A DNA stretch of 64,000 bases from the NCBI GenBank assembly GCA_913060555.1, contig CAJXRS010000002.1, positions 1 to 64,000 on the forward strand, written 5' to 3'. This stretch comes from an uncultured Gammaproteobacteria bacterium (GTDB lineage: Bacteria > Pseudomonadota > Gammaproteobacteria > Pseudomonadales > Porticoccaceae). The notes under the pieces are model-generated. The model made no database searches and was not told the origin of the DNA. It saw only the letters and a list, made by a program, of their open reading frames with translations. Below, piece by piece: positions 30,823 through 39,524 of the stretch; position 1 is the first letter of the stretch, and each line of letters opens with the position of its first letter. The position numbers and the translations under genes are program-made.

Positions 30823-32966
30823 AAAATAGCCATAAGACGCTGCGCATAAGGGCGCTGTTGCTGTTGTTGCCAGGGATTGCCTTGGGCCAGCCCACCCCCG
30901 AGGAGGAATTGGCCGAACTCTATGGGGGCGAAGAGTTTGTCCGTATTGCCACCGGTGTCGCCCAGCCGGTATCCAAGGCGCCGGCGGTGGCCTCCATCAT
31001 TACCGCAGAAGAAATTCGCGCTATGGGCGCCACCGATATCGACGAGGTGTTGGAGACGGTACCCGGCCTCCATGTGGCGCGCAGTGCATTGGGCTACAAC
31101 CCCATCTATGTATTTCGCGGCATGTACTCGGATGTTAATCCTCAAGTATTGATGCTGATCAACGGTATTCCCCTCACCAACTTGTACGTGGGAGACCGGA
31201 ATGTCGCTTGGGGCGGAATGCCCGTGGAAGCCATCTCGCGGATCGAGGTAGTGCGCGGGCCGGGTTCGGCGGTCTATGGCGCCGATGCCTTTGCCGGGGT
31301 GATCAATATCATCACCAAGTCGCCGGAAGAGATCGAAGGGCTGTCTCTTGGCACCCGCGCCGGCAGCTTCGACACCCAGACGGGCTGGCTGCAGTACGGT
31401 GGCAGCCGCGGCGAACTGAGCTATGGCGCGGTGATCGAGGCTCACCGCACCGATGGTCAGCGCGAGCGGGTGGCTGCCGATGGGCAAAGCTTTCTGGATG
31501 CGGTTTCCGGTACCAGCGCTTCTCTCACGCCCGGCCCGGTAAATCTCCACCGGGAGAACCTGGATGCAAGGCTGGAGCTGGGTTATCGCAATCTCACTTT
31601 GCGCGGCGGCGCGCAAGTCAGAAACGATGGTGGTATCGGGCTTGGGGTAGCTCAGGTGCTGGACCCCCAGGGTGCGGTCGGGAGTGATCGCTTCAACGCC
31701 GACCTGACCTACGACAATCCCGCGCTGACCGACAGTCTTGGTCTGAAGCTGCAGGGCAGCACCCTGTTCACCAGCCAGGAGGTGGACGAAGACCTTCGCC
31801 TCTTCCCCCCCGGCTCTCGCGGGCCGTTTTTCACACCATTGGGGGCGCCGATCTTTCCGCCTTTTCCGGATGGCATCATCGGCAATCCGGAAGTCTACGA
31901 ACGCCATTACCGGCTCAATGCCACCACGCTGTACCAAGGGATTCGGGATCACAAGATTTCCCTGGGCACTGGCTATCACTATGGTGAGGTCTACAGGACC
32001 GAGGAGGAGAAAAACTTCGGTATCGACCCGGCCAGCGGGCTGCCCATCCTCCCGGGCAGCCCGCTGGTCGATGTCTCCGACACTGCGCTGGTGTTCCTAC
32101 CCGAGGGCCGGCGGGAAAACACCTATGTCTATGTGCAGGACATCTGGCATTTCGCCCGCGATTGGCAGCTGACTGCCGGGGTCCGCTACGATCACTTCTC
32201 TGATTTCGGCGATACCACCAATCCCCGGCTGGCGCTGGTCTGGTCGGCGCGCCGCAATCTGACTCTCAAGGCGCTCTATGGCGAGGCCTTCCGGGCACCA
32301 TCCTTCTCCGAGACCCGGGTGCAGTCGAACCCGGTCTCCCTGGGCAATCCCATGCTGAAGCCGGAGCAACTGGAAAGCTATGAACTGGCGGTCAACTACC
32401 AGCCCACCTTTGACCTGACTCTGGACTTCAATGTCTTCCATTATCAATGGGATGATGTCATTCAATTCGTCGCGGACCCCGGCGCCGGCACCCGTACTGC
32501 CCAGAATGCCGGCGAACAGACGGGTTACGGGGCCGAATTTTCGCTGTCCTGGGATGTCACCGAGGCGTTGTCTCTGACCGGCAACCTGGCGCTGCAGAAA
32601 TCCCAGGATCAGTTGACCGGCGAGGATGCCGGCAATGCTCCAGAGCATCAAAGTTATGTCCGGGCCGACTGGGATTTGCTGCCCGGTTGGAGCCTGGATG
32701 TGCAGGCCAACTGGGTGGCATCGCGCAATCGGGTGTTCGGCGACCCGCGCAGTGATATCGGAGACTATGTGATCACCGACCTGACCCTGCGCAATCGCCA
32801 GTGGGCGCCCAGGTTCGAGGTCGCCTTGCTGGTCAAGAACCTGTTCGACGAAAATGCGCGTGAGCCCAGTCTCGACGGGGACCCGCTACCCTCGATCCCC
32901 AGGGATTTGCCCTTGGCGGGCAGGGCCGCCTTCCTGGAAGTGCGCTATACGCCCACCGGCCACTGA
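30819..32966 (+). CDS. TonB-dependent receptor
   Basis: Signal peptide, plug domain (AVASIITAEEIRAMGATDIDEVLETVPGLHVARS; RIEVVRGPGSAVYGADAFAGVINIITK), beta-barrel C-terminus; ATGA overlap with upstream gene. Confidence 0.93.
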   Translation: MKNSHKTLRIRALLLLLPGIALGQPTPEEELAELYGGEEFVRIATGVAQPVSKAPAVASIITAEEIRAMGATDIDEVLETVPGLHVARSALGYNPIYVFRGMYSDVNPQVLMLINGIPLTNLYVGDRNVAWGGMPVEAISRIEVVRGPGSAVYGADAFAGVINIITKSPEEIEGLSLGTRAGSFDTQTGWLQYGGSRGELSYGAVIEAHRTDGQRERVAADGQSFLDAVSGTSASLTPGPVNLHRENLDARLELGYRNLTLRGGAQVRNDGGIGLGVAQVLDPQGAVGSDRFNADLTYDNPALTDSLGLKLQGSTLFTSQEVDEDLRLFPPGSRGPFFTPLGAPIFPPFPDGIIGNPEVYERHYRLNATTLYQGIRDHKISLGTGYHYGEVYRTEEEKNFGIDPASGLPILPGSPLVDVSDTALVFLPEGRRENTYVYVQDIWHFARDWQLTAGVRYDHFSDFGDTTNPRLALVWSARRNLTLKALYGEAFRAPSFSETRVQSNPVSLGNPMLKPEQLESYELAVNYQPTFDLTLDFNVFHYQWDDVIQFVADPGAGTRTAQNAGEQTGYGAEFSLSWDVTEALSLTGNLALQKSQDQLTGEDAGNAPEHQSYVRADWDLLPGWSLDVQANWVASRNRVFGDPRSDIGDYVITDLTLRNRQWAPRFEVALLVKNLFDENAREPSLDGDPLPSIPRDLPLAGRAAFLEVRYTPTGH

Positions 32967-33002
32967 CGTGGCAACAAACCAAGGGAGCCCGGTAGGAACG
33001 AC

Positions 33003-33902
33003 GTGAAATGTCTGACACGCTTTGCCCTGATATCGATCGCGCTGCTGGCTGCCGGCCAGACGCTGGCCCAACAGGTGGTGATCCTTTACCCCATGGTGCG
33101 CGAGCCCTATGCGCGGATCTACCGGGATACCCTCGCTGGTATCGAGCAGACCTATAAGGGAGACAGCCGGAGCCTGCCGGTACTGCCCGGGCACGAACTC
33201 GCCCCGGGACTGCTCACCAATGATGGCACCGGTGTCGCGGTTGCCCTGGGTAACGGCGCGGCGCGCGCCCTGAGCGAACTGAATCCCCTGATTCCGGTGA
33301 TCACCGCGGCGACCGAGGATATCTCCTTCCGTATACATCATCGGTTGGAATACTACCCGGACCCGCCCATGTTGCTGGAGCAACTGCGCCGCTTTCAGCC
33401 CGGCGTCGAGCGCATAAAGTTGGTTGCGGCACCGGAGATCGGCGAATATGTCGACCTCGTGCGCGAAGCAATGACCGCTGCCGGGATCGGCTTGGACATA
33501 TGCAGCGCCGAAGATCTCAAGACCGCCGCCGGCTGTTATCGGCAACTACTGGATCAGGCGTCTTCCTCGGATGCGATCTGGCTACTGCAGGGTGGCAGGT
33601 TGCTGGAACCGGCATTGCTGTCGTACATTCTCGATGTCGCCTGGCGGCGGCAACTCCCGGTATTCTCTTCCAATCCCTCTCACGCCGGGCGCGGTGCGCT
33701 GTTCGCACTCTACCCGGATAACGAAGCGGTCGGACGCCAGATCGGATCGCTGATCAACGAGTGTCTGCGCCAATGCGACGGCGAATCCCCGCAGGTCAGC
33801 TATCTGCGGGAGATGAAGGTGGTATTGAACGAGCGCACCAGCAGACGCCTGACATTGGATATCACGCCCGAGGCACGACAGGGCGTGGACCTCATCCTCT
33901 GA
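33003..33902 (+). CDS. Periplasmic ABC-type substrate-binding-like protein
   Basis: Signal peptide ALLAAGQTLAQ; periplasmic-binding-like fold pattern; no permease/ATPase gene alongside. Confidence 0.7.
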   Translation: MKCLTRFALISIALLAAGQTLAQQVVILYPMVREPYARIYRDTLAGIEQTYKGDSRSLPVLPGHELAPGLLTNDGTGVAVALGNGAARALSELNPLIPVITAATEDISFRIHHRLEYYPDPPMLLEQLRRFQPGVERIKLVAAPEIGEYVDLVREAMTAAGIGLDICSAEDLKTAAGCYRQLLDQASSSDAIWLLQGGRLLEPALLSYILDVAWRRQLPVFSSNPSHAGRGALFALYPDNEAVGRQIGSLINECLRQCDGESPQVSYLREMKVVLNERTSRRLTLDITPEARQGVDLIL

Positions 33903-33913
33903 GACCGCCTGCC

Positions 33914-36900
33914 GTGTTACGTCTTCGCAATCTTCGCTTCCGGCAGCAGCTGGTGCTGCTGTTCGTGATCGGCGCGTTGCTGGTCACCCTGATCGGTTCG
34001 ATTGCGGCGAGTCGGTTTGCCAGCAACCTGGTGGAGCAGGAGATGCGTCGCCAAGGGCTGAGCGTTACCCGCACCCTGGGCCAGAACGCCAAGCTGGCCA
34101 TGCTCTACGAGAGTACCGAGGCGGCCGCGGACGCCGTGCAATCGGTGGCCGGCTTTCCGGACATCCAGGTACTGGAAATTCGTGCTGCCTCCGGAACCCT
34201 GCTCTACCGGGACGAAACCGGCCCGGTGGTCCCCGCGCCGGGGCCACTCGCGCCCGAGGGATATCTGGAGATGGATACAGCGGACAGCTGGCTGTTCCGC
34301 CTCGATGTCGTCGCCGAGCGGGCGGAGGACTGGAACCCGAGTCTGGAGAAGGGTCTGGCTCCCCAGGAGCCCGAGCGCCTCGGCCAGGTCACGGTAGCGC
34401 TCCACAAGCGCACCCAGCATGAACTCGCGCAGCGGATTCTGCTGGGCATCCTGGGCACATCCAGTCTCGCCGCCGGGTTGCTGTTGCTGTTTTTGATCCA
34501 GATATCGCGGCGCATCACTCGTCCCCTGGAAAGTCTCGCCCGCGTCATGGGACAGGCGGAACATGGCGACCTGGCGGTGCGGGCCGATCTCAAGGGTGGC
34601 CAGGCCGATATCCTGGAGATGCAGCACGCGTTCAATTCCATGATGAACGAGCTCGAGAGCCGTGATCAGGAATTACAGCGCGCGCGGGATGCAGCCGTGG
34701 AATCGGCGCGCCTCAAAGGCGAGTTTGCGGCCAACGTGACCCATGAGTTGCGTACGCCGATGAACGGCGTGCTCGGCTTGCTCGATCTGTTGCGTGACAC
34801 CAGGCTCGGCGCTCGTCAGGTGGAATACCTGGATCTGGCGCGCAAGTCTGCCGAGGGTCTATTGAGTCTGATCGACAACATCCTCGATTTTTCCAAGAAC
34901 GACAGCGGGGTGATCCGTATCACCACCGACGAGGTCATCTTCCGCGATCTGCTCGAGGAAATCATCAACCTGATCGGCACCCAGGCATTGTCGAAGGGAG
35001 TCGACATCGGTTATTTCATGGCCCCGGAAGTGCCTGCGGTACTCAGTCTGGATGCCGCCAAGCTCAAGCAGGTGTTGATCAATCTGCTGGGCAATGCCAT
35101 CAAGTTCACCGAGGTGGGCGAGGTTTTTCTACGCGTCTCTCTGTCAGCTGATTCGGCAGCAAGGCTCAGGTTCGAGATTTCCGACACAGGGATCGGGATC
35201 GGCCCAAACCAGCGCAAGCGGATTTTCGAGCCCTTCACCCAGGCCGACGCCTCCTCCAGCAAGCGCTATCAGGGGACCGGGCTCGGCCTGACCATCTGTC
35301 GGCAACTGGTCGATATCATGGGTGGGACCATAGGCCTGGATACCGAAGTCGGGCGTGGTAGTTGCTTTTGGTTCGAGGTGCCCTTTGCGGCCCCTGCGCA
35401 GGCGCGCGCCCTGCAGACACCACGGGTCGAGCCGGCTTCCCTCCCGGTGCGGGCGGTCTGTGTGCTCGGCAGTGATCAGGGTTATGCCTTTATTGCCGAC
35501 ACCCTGCGCCGTGAGCAGCTGGGTTGTGTTCGTGCCCTGGACCTGCGATCCGTGCGCATTGCGCTGGAGCGGATTCAGGCCGGCGGCGAGCCGCCCTTGG
35601 CCATTGTTGACGACACCATCTATTTCAGTCATCGCGACGAATTCGACGATCTTGCGGCACTGGGCCGGGCGCGCGTCTGTGTGCTGCTGAACCCGTTCAG
35701 CAAACTGGAGATCGCCGCCGGCAAGGTGGTGCGAACCCTGGAAAAGCCCGTGTTGTTCGCGCCCCTGGCGAGGTTTGCGAGCGATCTGTCCGCGGCCGAT
35801 GCGCGCCCCCCGGAACCCGAGGCCAGCGTGCGGGAACCGGTCTTCACCGCCGAGCTGCGGGTACTGCTGGTCGAAGACAACGCAGTCAACCAGCAGGTCG
35901 CCTTGGAAATGCTCTCGCGGCTCGGTGTCATGGCCGATCTCGCCGAGCACGGCGAGCAGGCGCTGGCCATGGCGACCCGGGCCGAGTACGACCTCATCAT
36001 GATGGATTGCAACATGCCGGTGATGGATGGCTATGAGGCGACCCGGCGCATTCGCGCGCTGGAAGTCGATCGCCAGACGCCGATCATCGCCATGACCGCA
36101 ACTACCGGTGAGGAAGAGCGGCAGCGGGCGCTGGAGGCCGGGTTCAGCGATTTCCTCTACAAGCCCGTCCGCCTGGAGGCGCTTAGCGTCATGGTTTCGC
36201 GCTGGGCGCAGGCGACCGCGCCAGACGTCGATGCCTCGCCTCCGCAGGTCCGGGAGCAGGCAGCTTACAGTCCCGCCGCCATGCAGGAGTTGCACGACAG
36301 CGTCGGCGACGTCACTTACCGGATGGTGGAGTCCTTCCTGGAGGATACCCCCGTCTACCTGGATTCGCTGAAATCCGCATTGTTGGAAAACGACGCCCGT
36401 CGCGTCTACGAGATCGCCCATGCATTGAAGGGCAGCGCCAGCACCTTCGGTGCTGCACCCTTTCTGGAGGTGGTCGCCGCGCTGGAGAACAAGGGCAAGG
36501 CGGAAGATCTGGCCGGCGGCGAGGCCTTGGCCAGCGCCTGTGGCGAGCGCTTCGCCGACCTGCGCAAGGAGCTCGAGCGCTATCAGTTCGCCGAGACCGG
36601 CCACCAGGACGGTTCGCCACGCAAACACCAGTTGTTGATCGCTGACGACGACCGCACGCTGAGGCTGGCGCTGCGCGGTACTTTCGAGGGCGAAGAGTTT
36701 GAGATTCTGGAGGCGGCCGACGGTGCCCAGGCGATCGCGCTCTGCGAACGGGCCATGCCCGACATCATTCTCATTGACGCCATGATGCCCGAGATCAACG
36801 GCTTCGACGCCTGCCAGCGCATTCGCCAGCTGCCCGGCGGCGGCGATTTACCGATCCTGGTAATCACCTCGCTGGACGACGAGGACGCCATCGTGCGCGC

Positions 36901-38329
36901 CTTTCGTTGCGGTGCCACGGACTACCTCACCAAACCCATTCATTTCACCGTGCTCAAGGAGCGGGTCGGGCGGCTGATCAAGGCCAACCGGGCCGAGGTG
37001 CGCGCCCGCACCCTGGCGTTCGCGGACTCGCTTACCGGCCTGCCCAACCGCGCCAGGCTCAACCAGGAACTGGGCTTCACGCTCAATCAGGCAAGCCTCA
37101 ACGATGAGCGCGTAGCAGTACTGTTTCTCGATCTCGACAACTTCAAGAACGTCAACGACAGCCTCGGACACCAGGTTGGGGACCTCCTGCTCAAGGCTGT
37201 GGCCGACCGCCTGCGCCGCTGCCTGAGGCGCAGCGACTTCATTGCCCGGCTGGGCGGGGACGAGTTCACCGTGATCCTGCGGCGCGTCGAAAATGACGAG
37301 ATCGTTTCCAACATCGCCCGCAACATTCTCGAAGCCCTGAATGAGCCCTTCGTCTTCATCCAGAAGCGCATGCTGGTATCGACCAGCATCGGCATCTCGA
37401 TCTTCCCGGATCATGGCGAGGATGTCAGCTCCCTGCTCAAGCATGCCGATCTGGCCATGTTCAAGGCCAAGGAAACCAAGAACCGGTACTGTTTCTATAC
37501 CCATGGCATGGAAGACGCGGTGTCCCGCAAGCTGCAGCTCCAGCAGGAGCTGCGCCACGCGCTCGACAACGATCATTTCGTGCTCTACCTGCAGCCCCAA
37601 TACGACCTACGCGAGCGCCGGGCGGTAGCCGCCGAAGCCCTGGTCCGCTGGCGCCGCGAGGACGGCAAGATACTGACTGCGGGCAATTTCATACCGCTCG
37701 CCGAAGAGACTGGGTTGATCACCGAGCTGACCGATCTGGTGCTGGAGAAAGCCTGTGTGCAGATCCGGGCCTGGCTGGATCGGGGTTATCCGGTGAAGCT
37801 GGCGGTCAATCTCTCGGCGCGGGATTTCGCCATCCCCGGGAGGTTGTTCGCGCGGGTCGCGGACCTCACCCGCAAGTACGGCGTACCCACGCGGCTGCTG
37901 GAACTGGAAATCACCGAGAGCATGCTCATGGAGGATCCGGAGCGCAGCCGTGAGGAACTGCTGGAATTGAAAAACGCCGGCTTCAGCCTGTCCATCGATG
38001 ATTTCGGCAGCGGCTATTCGTCCTTGTTCTACCTCAAGAACCTGCCGGTTGACGTGCTCAAGATCGACCGCGCCTTCGTCAAGGATCTGGAGGAAACCAG
38101 CAATCGCCGCGATATTCCGGTGATCACCGGAATCATCGCGCTGGCGCGCAGCCTAGGGCTGCACACGGTTGCCGAAGGCGTGGAGACCGAACCCCAGAAG
38201 AAAGTGATCGAGTCGCTGGGCTGTGAGCTGATTCAGGGCTACCTGATCAGCGAGCCACTGCCCGCGCTTGAGTTCGAGCGGCGTTTCCTGGCCGATTTCG
38301 CCACCGATTCTGCCAAGGTGCGGAGTTGA
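33914..38329 (+). CDS. Hybrid sensor histidine kinase: TM-HAMP-HisKA-HATPase-REC-Hpt-REC-GGDEF-EAL
   Basis: GTG start 33914; THELRTPMNG H-box; REC (MMDCNMPVMDGYEATRR); Hpt (AHALKGSASTFGA); REC (ILIDAMMPEINGF); RRSDFIARLGGDEF; AAEALVRWRR. Confidence 0.93.
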   Translation: MLRLRNLRFRQQLVLLFVIGALLVTLIGSIAASRFASNLVEQEMRRQGLSVTRTLGQNAKLAMLYESTEAAADAVQSVAGFPDIQVLEIRAASGTLLYRDETGPVVPAPGPLAPEGYLEMDTADSWLFRLDVVAERAEDWNPSLEKGLAPQEPERLGQVTVALHKRTQHELAQRILLGILGTSSLAAGLLLLFLIQISRRITRPLESLARVMGQAEHGDLAVRADLKGGQADILEMQHAFNSMMNELESRDQELQRARDAAVESARLKGEFAANVTHELRTPMNGVLGLLDLLRDTRLGARQVEYLDLARKSAEGLLSLIDNILDFSKNDSGVIRITTDEVIFRDLLEEIINLIGTQALSKGVDIGYFMAPEVPAVLSLDAAKLKQVLINLLGNAIKFTEVGEVFLRVSLSADSAARLRFEISDTGIGIGPNQRKRIFEPFTQADASSSKRYQGTGLGLTICRQLVDIMGGTIGLDTEVGRGSCFWFEVPFAAPAQARALQTPRVEPASLPVRAVCVLGSDQGYAFIADTLRREQLGCVRALDLRSVRIALERIQAGGEPPLAIVDDTIYFSHRDEFDDLAALGRARVCVLLNPFSKLEIAAGKVVRTLEKPVLFAPLARFASDLSAADARPPEPEASVREPVFTAELRVLLVEDNAVNQQVALEMLSRLGVMADLAEHGEQALAMATRAEYDLIMMDCNMPVMDGYEATRRIRALEVDRQTPIIAMTATTGEEERQRALEAGFSDFLYKPVRLEALSVMVSRWAQATAPDVDASPPQVREQAAYSPAAMQELHDSVGDVTYRMVESFLEDTPVYLDSLKSALLENDARRVYEIAHALKGSASTFGAAPFLEVVAALENKGKAEDLAGGEALASACGERFADLRKELERYQFAETGHQDGSPRKHQLLIADDDRTLRLALRGTFEGEEFEILEAADGAQAIALCERAMPDIILIDAMMPEINGFDACQRIRQLPGGGDLPILVITSLDDEDAIVRAFRCGATDYLTKPIHFTVLKERVGRLIKANRAEVRARTLAFADSLTGLPNRARLNQELGFTLNQASLNDERVAVLFLDLDNFKNVNDSLGHQVGDLLLKAVADRLRRCLRRSDFIARLGGDEFTVILRRVENDEIVSNIARNILEALNEPFVFIQKRMLVSTSIGISIFPDHGEDVSSLLKHADLAMFKAKETKNRYCFYTHGMEDAVSRKLQLQQELRHALDNDHFVLYLQPQYDLRERRAVAAEALVRWRREDGKILTAGNFIPLAEETGLITELTDLVLEKACVQIRAWLDRGYPVKLAVNLSARDFAIPGRLFARVADLTRKYGVPTRLLELEITESMLMEDPERSREELLELKNAGFSLSIDDFGSGYSSLFYLKNLPVDVLKIDRAFVKDLEETSNRRDIPVITGIIALARSLGLHTVAEGVETEPQKKVIESLGCELIQGYLISEPLPALEFERRFLADFATDSAKVRS

Positions 38330-38365
38330 GAGCCCGGTAGCGTGTTCAATCGTCACTGCGCGGAT

Positions 38366-38395
38366 GGGCCGTTCGCTCGGCAAGCGATATGGCCC
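38366..38395. terminator. Candidate bidirectional terminator hairpin
   Basis: GGGCC.GTT.CGCT-CGGCA-AGCG... GGCCC imperfect stem between convergent genes. Confidence 0.45.
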
Positions 38396-38396
38396 G

Positions 38397-39416
38397 TCAG
38401 ACCAGCCCGCGCGAGACGAGCGCCTCGGCCGCTGCTATCAGCGCCCGGTCGGGCGGGATGAAATCAATGTCGAGGCGCCGCCGCGCTTTGTCGGAACACA
38501 ACTCATCCATATGGCCGACGCTGGGCAGTGCGGTGCGAATCTCTCCGTCGAATAGCGCGAGGAGCCGCAGGAGCCACGGCGGCGCAGCCCGGGTGGGCAT
38601 CCTGCGGCGTGGGTAGGTGCTCTTCAGAACCTTTCCCCAATCGGTGAGCCACAGCGACCCAGAGGCGAGAATGAAGCGCTGACCCTGGGTGCGGTCGCGC
38701 TCCAGCGCGCGCACATGAGCGGCGGCGACATCGCGGACATCGACGATGGACAGGCCTAGGCGGGGCAGCATCGGGTCGCGACCGCGCAGGATCCGGCTCA
38801 CCAGTTGCATTGAACTGCCGAACCGATCATCGAGGAGCGGGCCGAGGATGAGTGTGGGATTGAAGACCGTCAGCCGGAGCCCCTCGTGCGCAGCGATCTT
38901 CCAGGCGGTACGTTCGGCGATGACCTTGGAATGAGCGTAGGGCTGTGCCGGGAGCCCGGCAGCATCCGACCAGTCGTCTTCTGTGAAGATATGTCCGTCG
39001 CGGCGCCACGGCTGGACCACTGCAATGGCGGAGGACGTGAGGACCACCCGGTCGATGCCCGCTGCCTTGGCGGCGTAGAGCGCCCGCCGGGTGCCATCGA
39101 CCGCCGGGCGGATCAGGTCGTCGGGACTCTTCGGCTGGGTGATCGGGCACGGCGACGCGGTATGGACCAGGGCAGAGGCGCCCGCCATCGCCTCTGCCCA
39201 ACCCGCGTCACGGGTCAGATCCAGCGCTGCGAACTCCAGTCTACTGCTGGTATTGTCGTCCATATGCGGCAGTACCGCACGACGCACCTGTTCCGCCATC
39301 GCGGGATTGCGGACTGAGGCGCGGACGCTGTAGCCCGCTTGTATGAGCGCCAGCACGACGTGCTTGCCGAGAAACCCCGACGCGCCCGTCACGACCACCC
39401 GCATCGCTGATGACAT
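38397..39416 (-). CDS. NAD-dependent epimerase/dehydratase (extended SDR, dihydroflavonol-reductase-like)
   Basis: MRVVVTGASGFLGKHVVLALIQAGYSVRASVRNP; YAHSKVIAE. Confidence 0.88.
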   Translation of the reverse strand: MSSAMRVVVTGASGFLGKHVVLALIQAGYSVRASVRNPAMAEQVRRAVLPHMDDNTSSRLEFAALDLTRDAGWAEAMAGASALVHTASPCPITQPKSPDDLIRPAVDGTRRALYAAKAAGIDRVVLTSSAIAVVQPWRRDGHIFTEDDWSDAAGLPAQPYAHSKVIAERTAWKIAAHEGLRLTVFNPTLILGPLLDDRFGSSMQLVSRILRGRDPMLPRLGLSIVDVRDVAAAHVRALERDRTQGQRFILASGSLWLTDWGKVLKSTYPRRRMPTRAAPPWLLRLLALFDGEIRTALPSVGHMDELCSDKARRRLDIDFIPPDRALIAAAEALVSRGLV

Positions 39417-39524
39417 CGTGCCCTCTGGCTTCCTTGGTGAAGATCGCCGCCATCGAGGTGCGATTCTAGCGCTGGTATCGATTCTGCGTTTGCTTTTTCG
39501 AGGGACCACCGGTCCCGGCCACAC

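Noticed and set aside
33761-33913. N-terminal extension of the hybrid kinase ORF
   Set aside because: Overlaps the upstream binding-protein gene; the GTG at 33914 followed by a TM segment is the more plausible start
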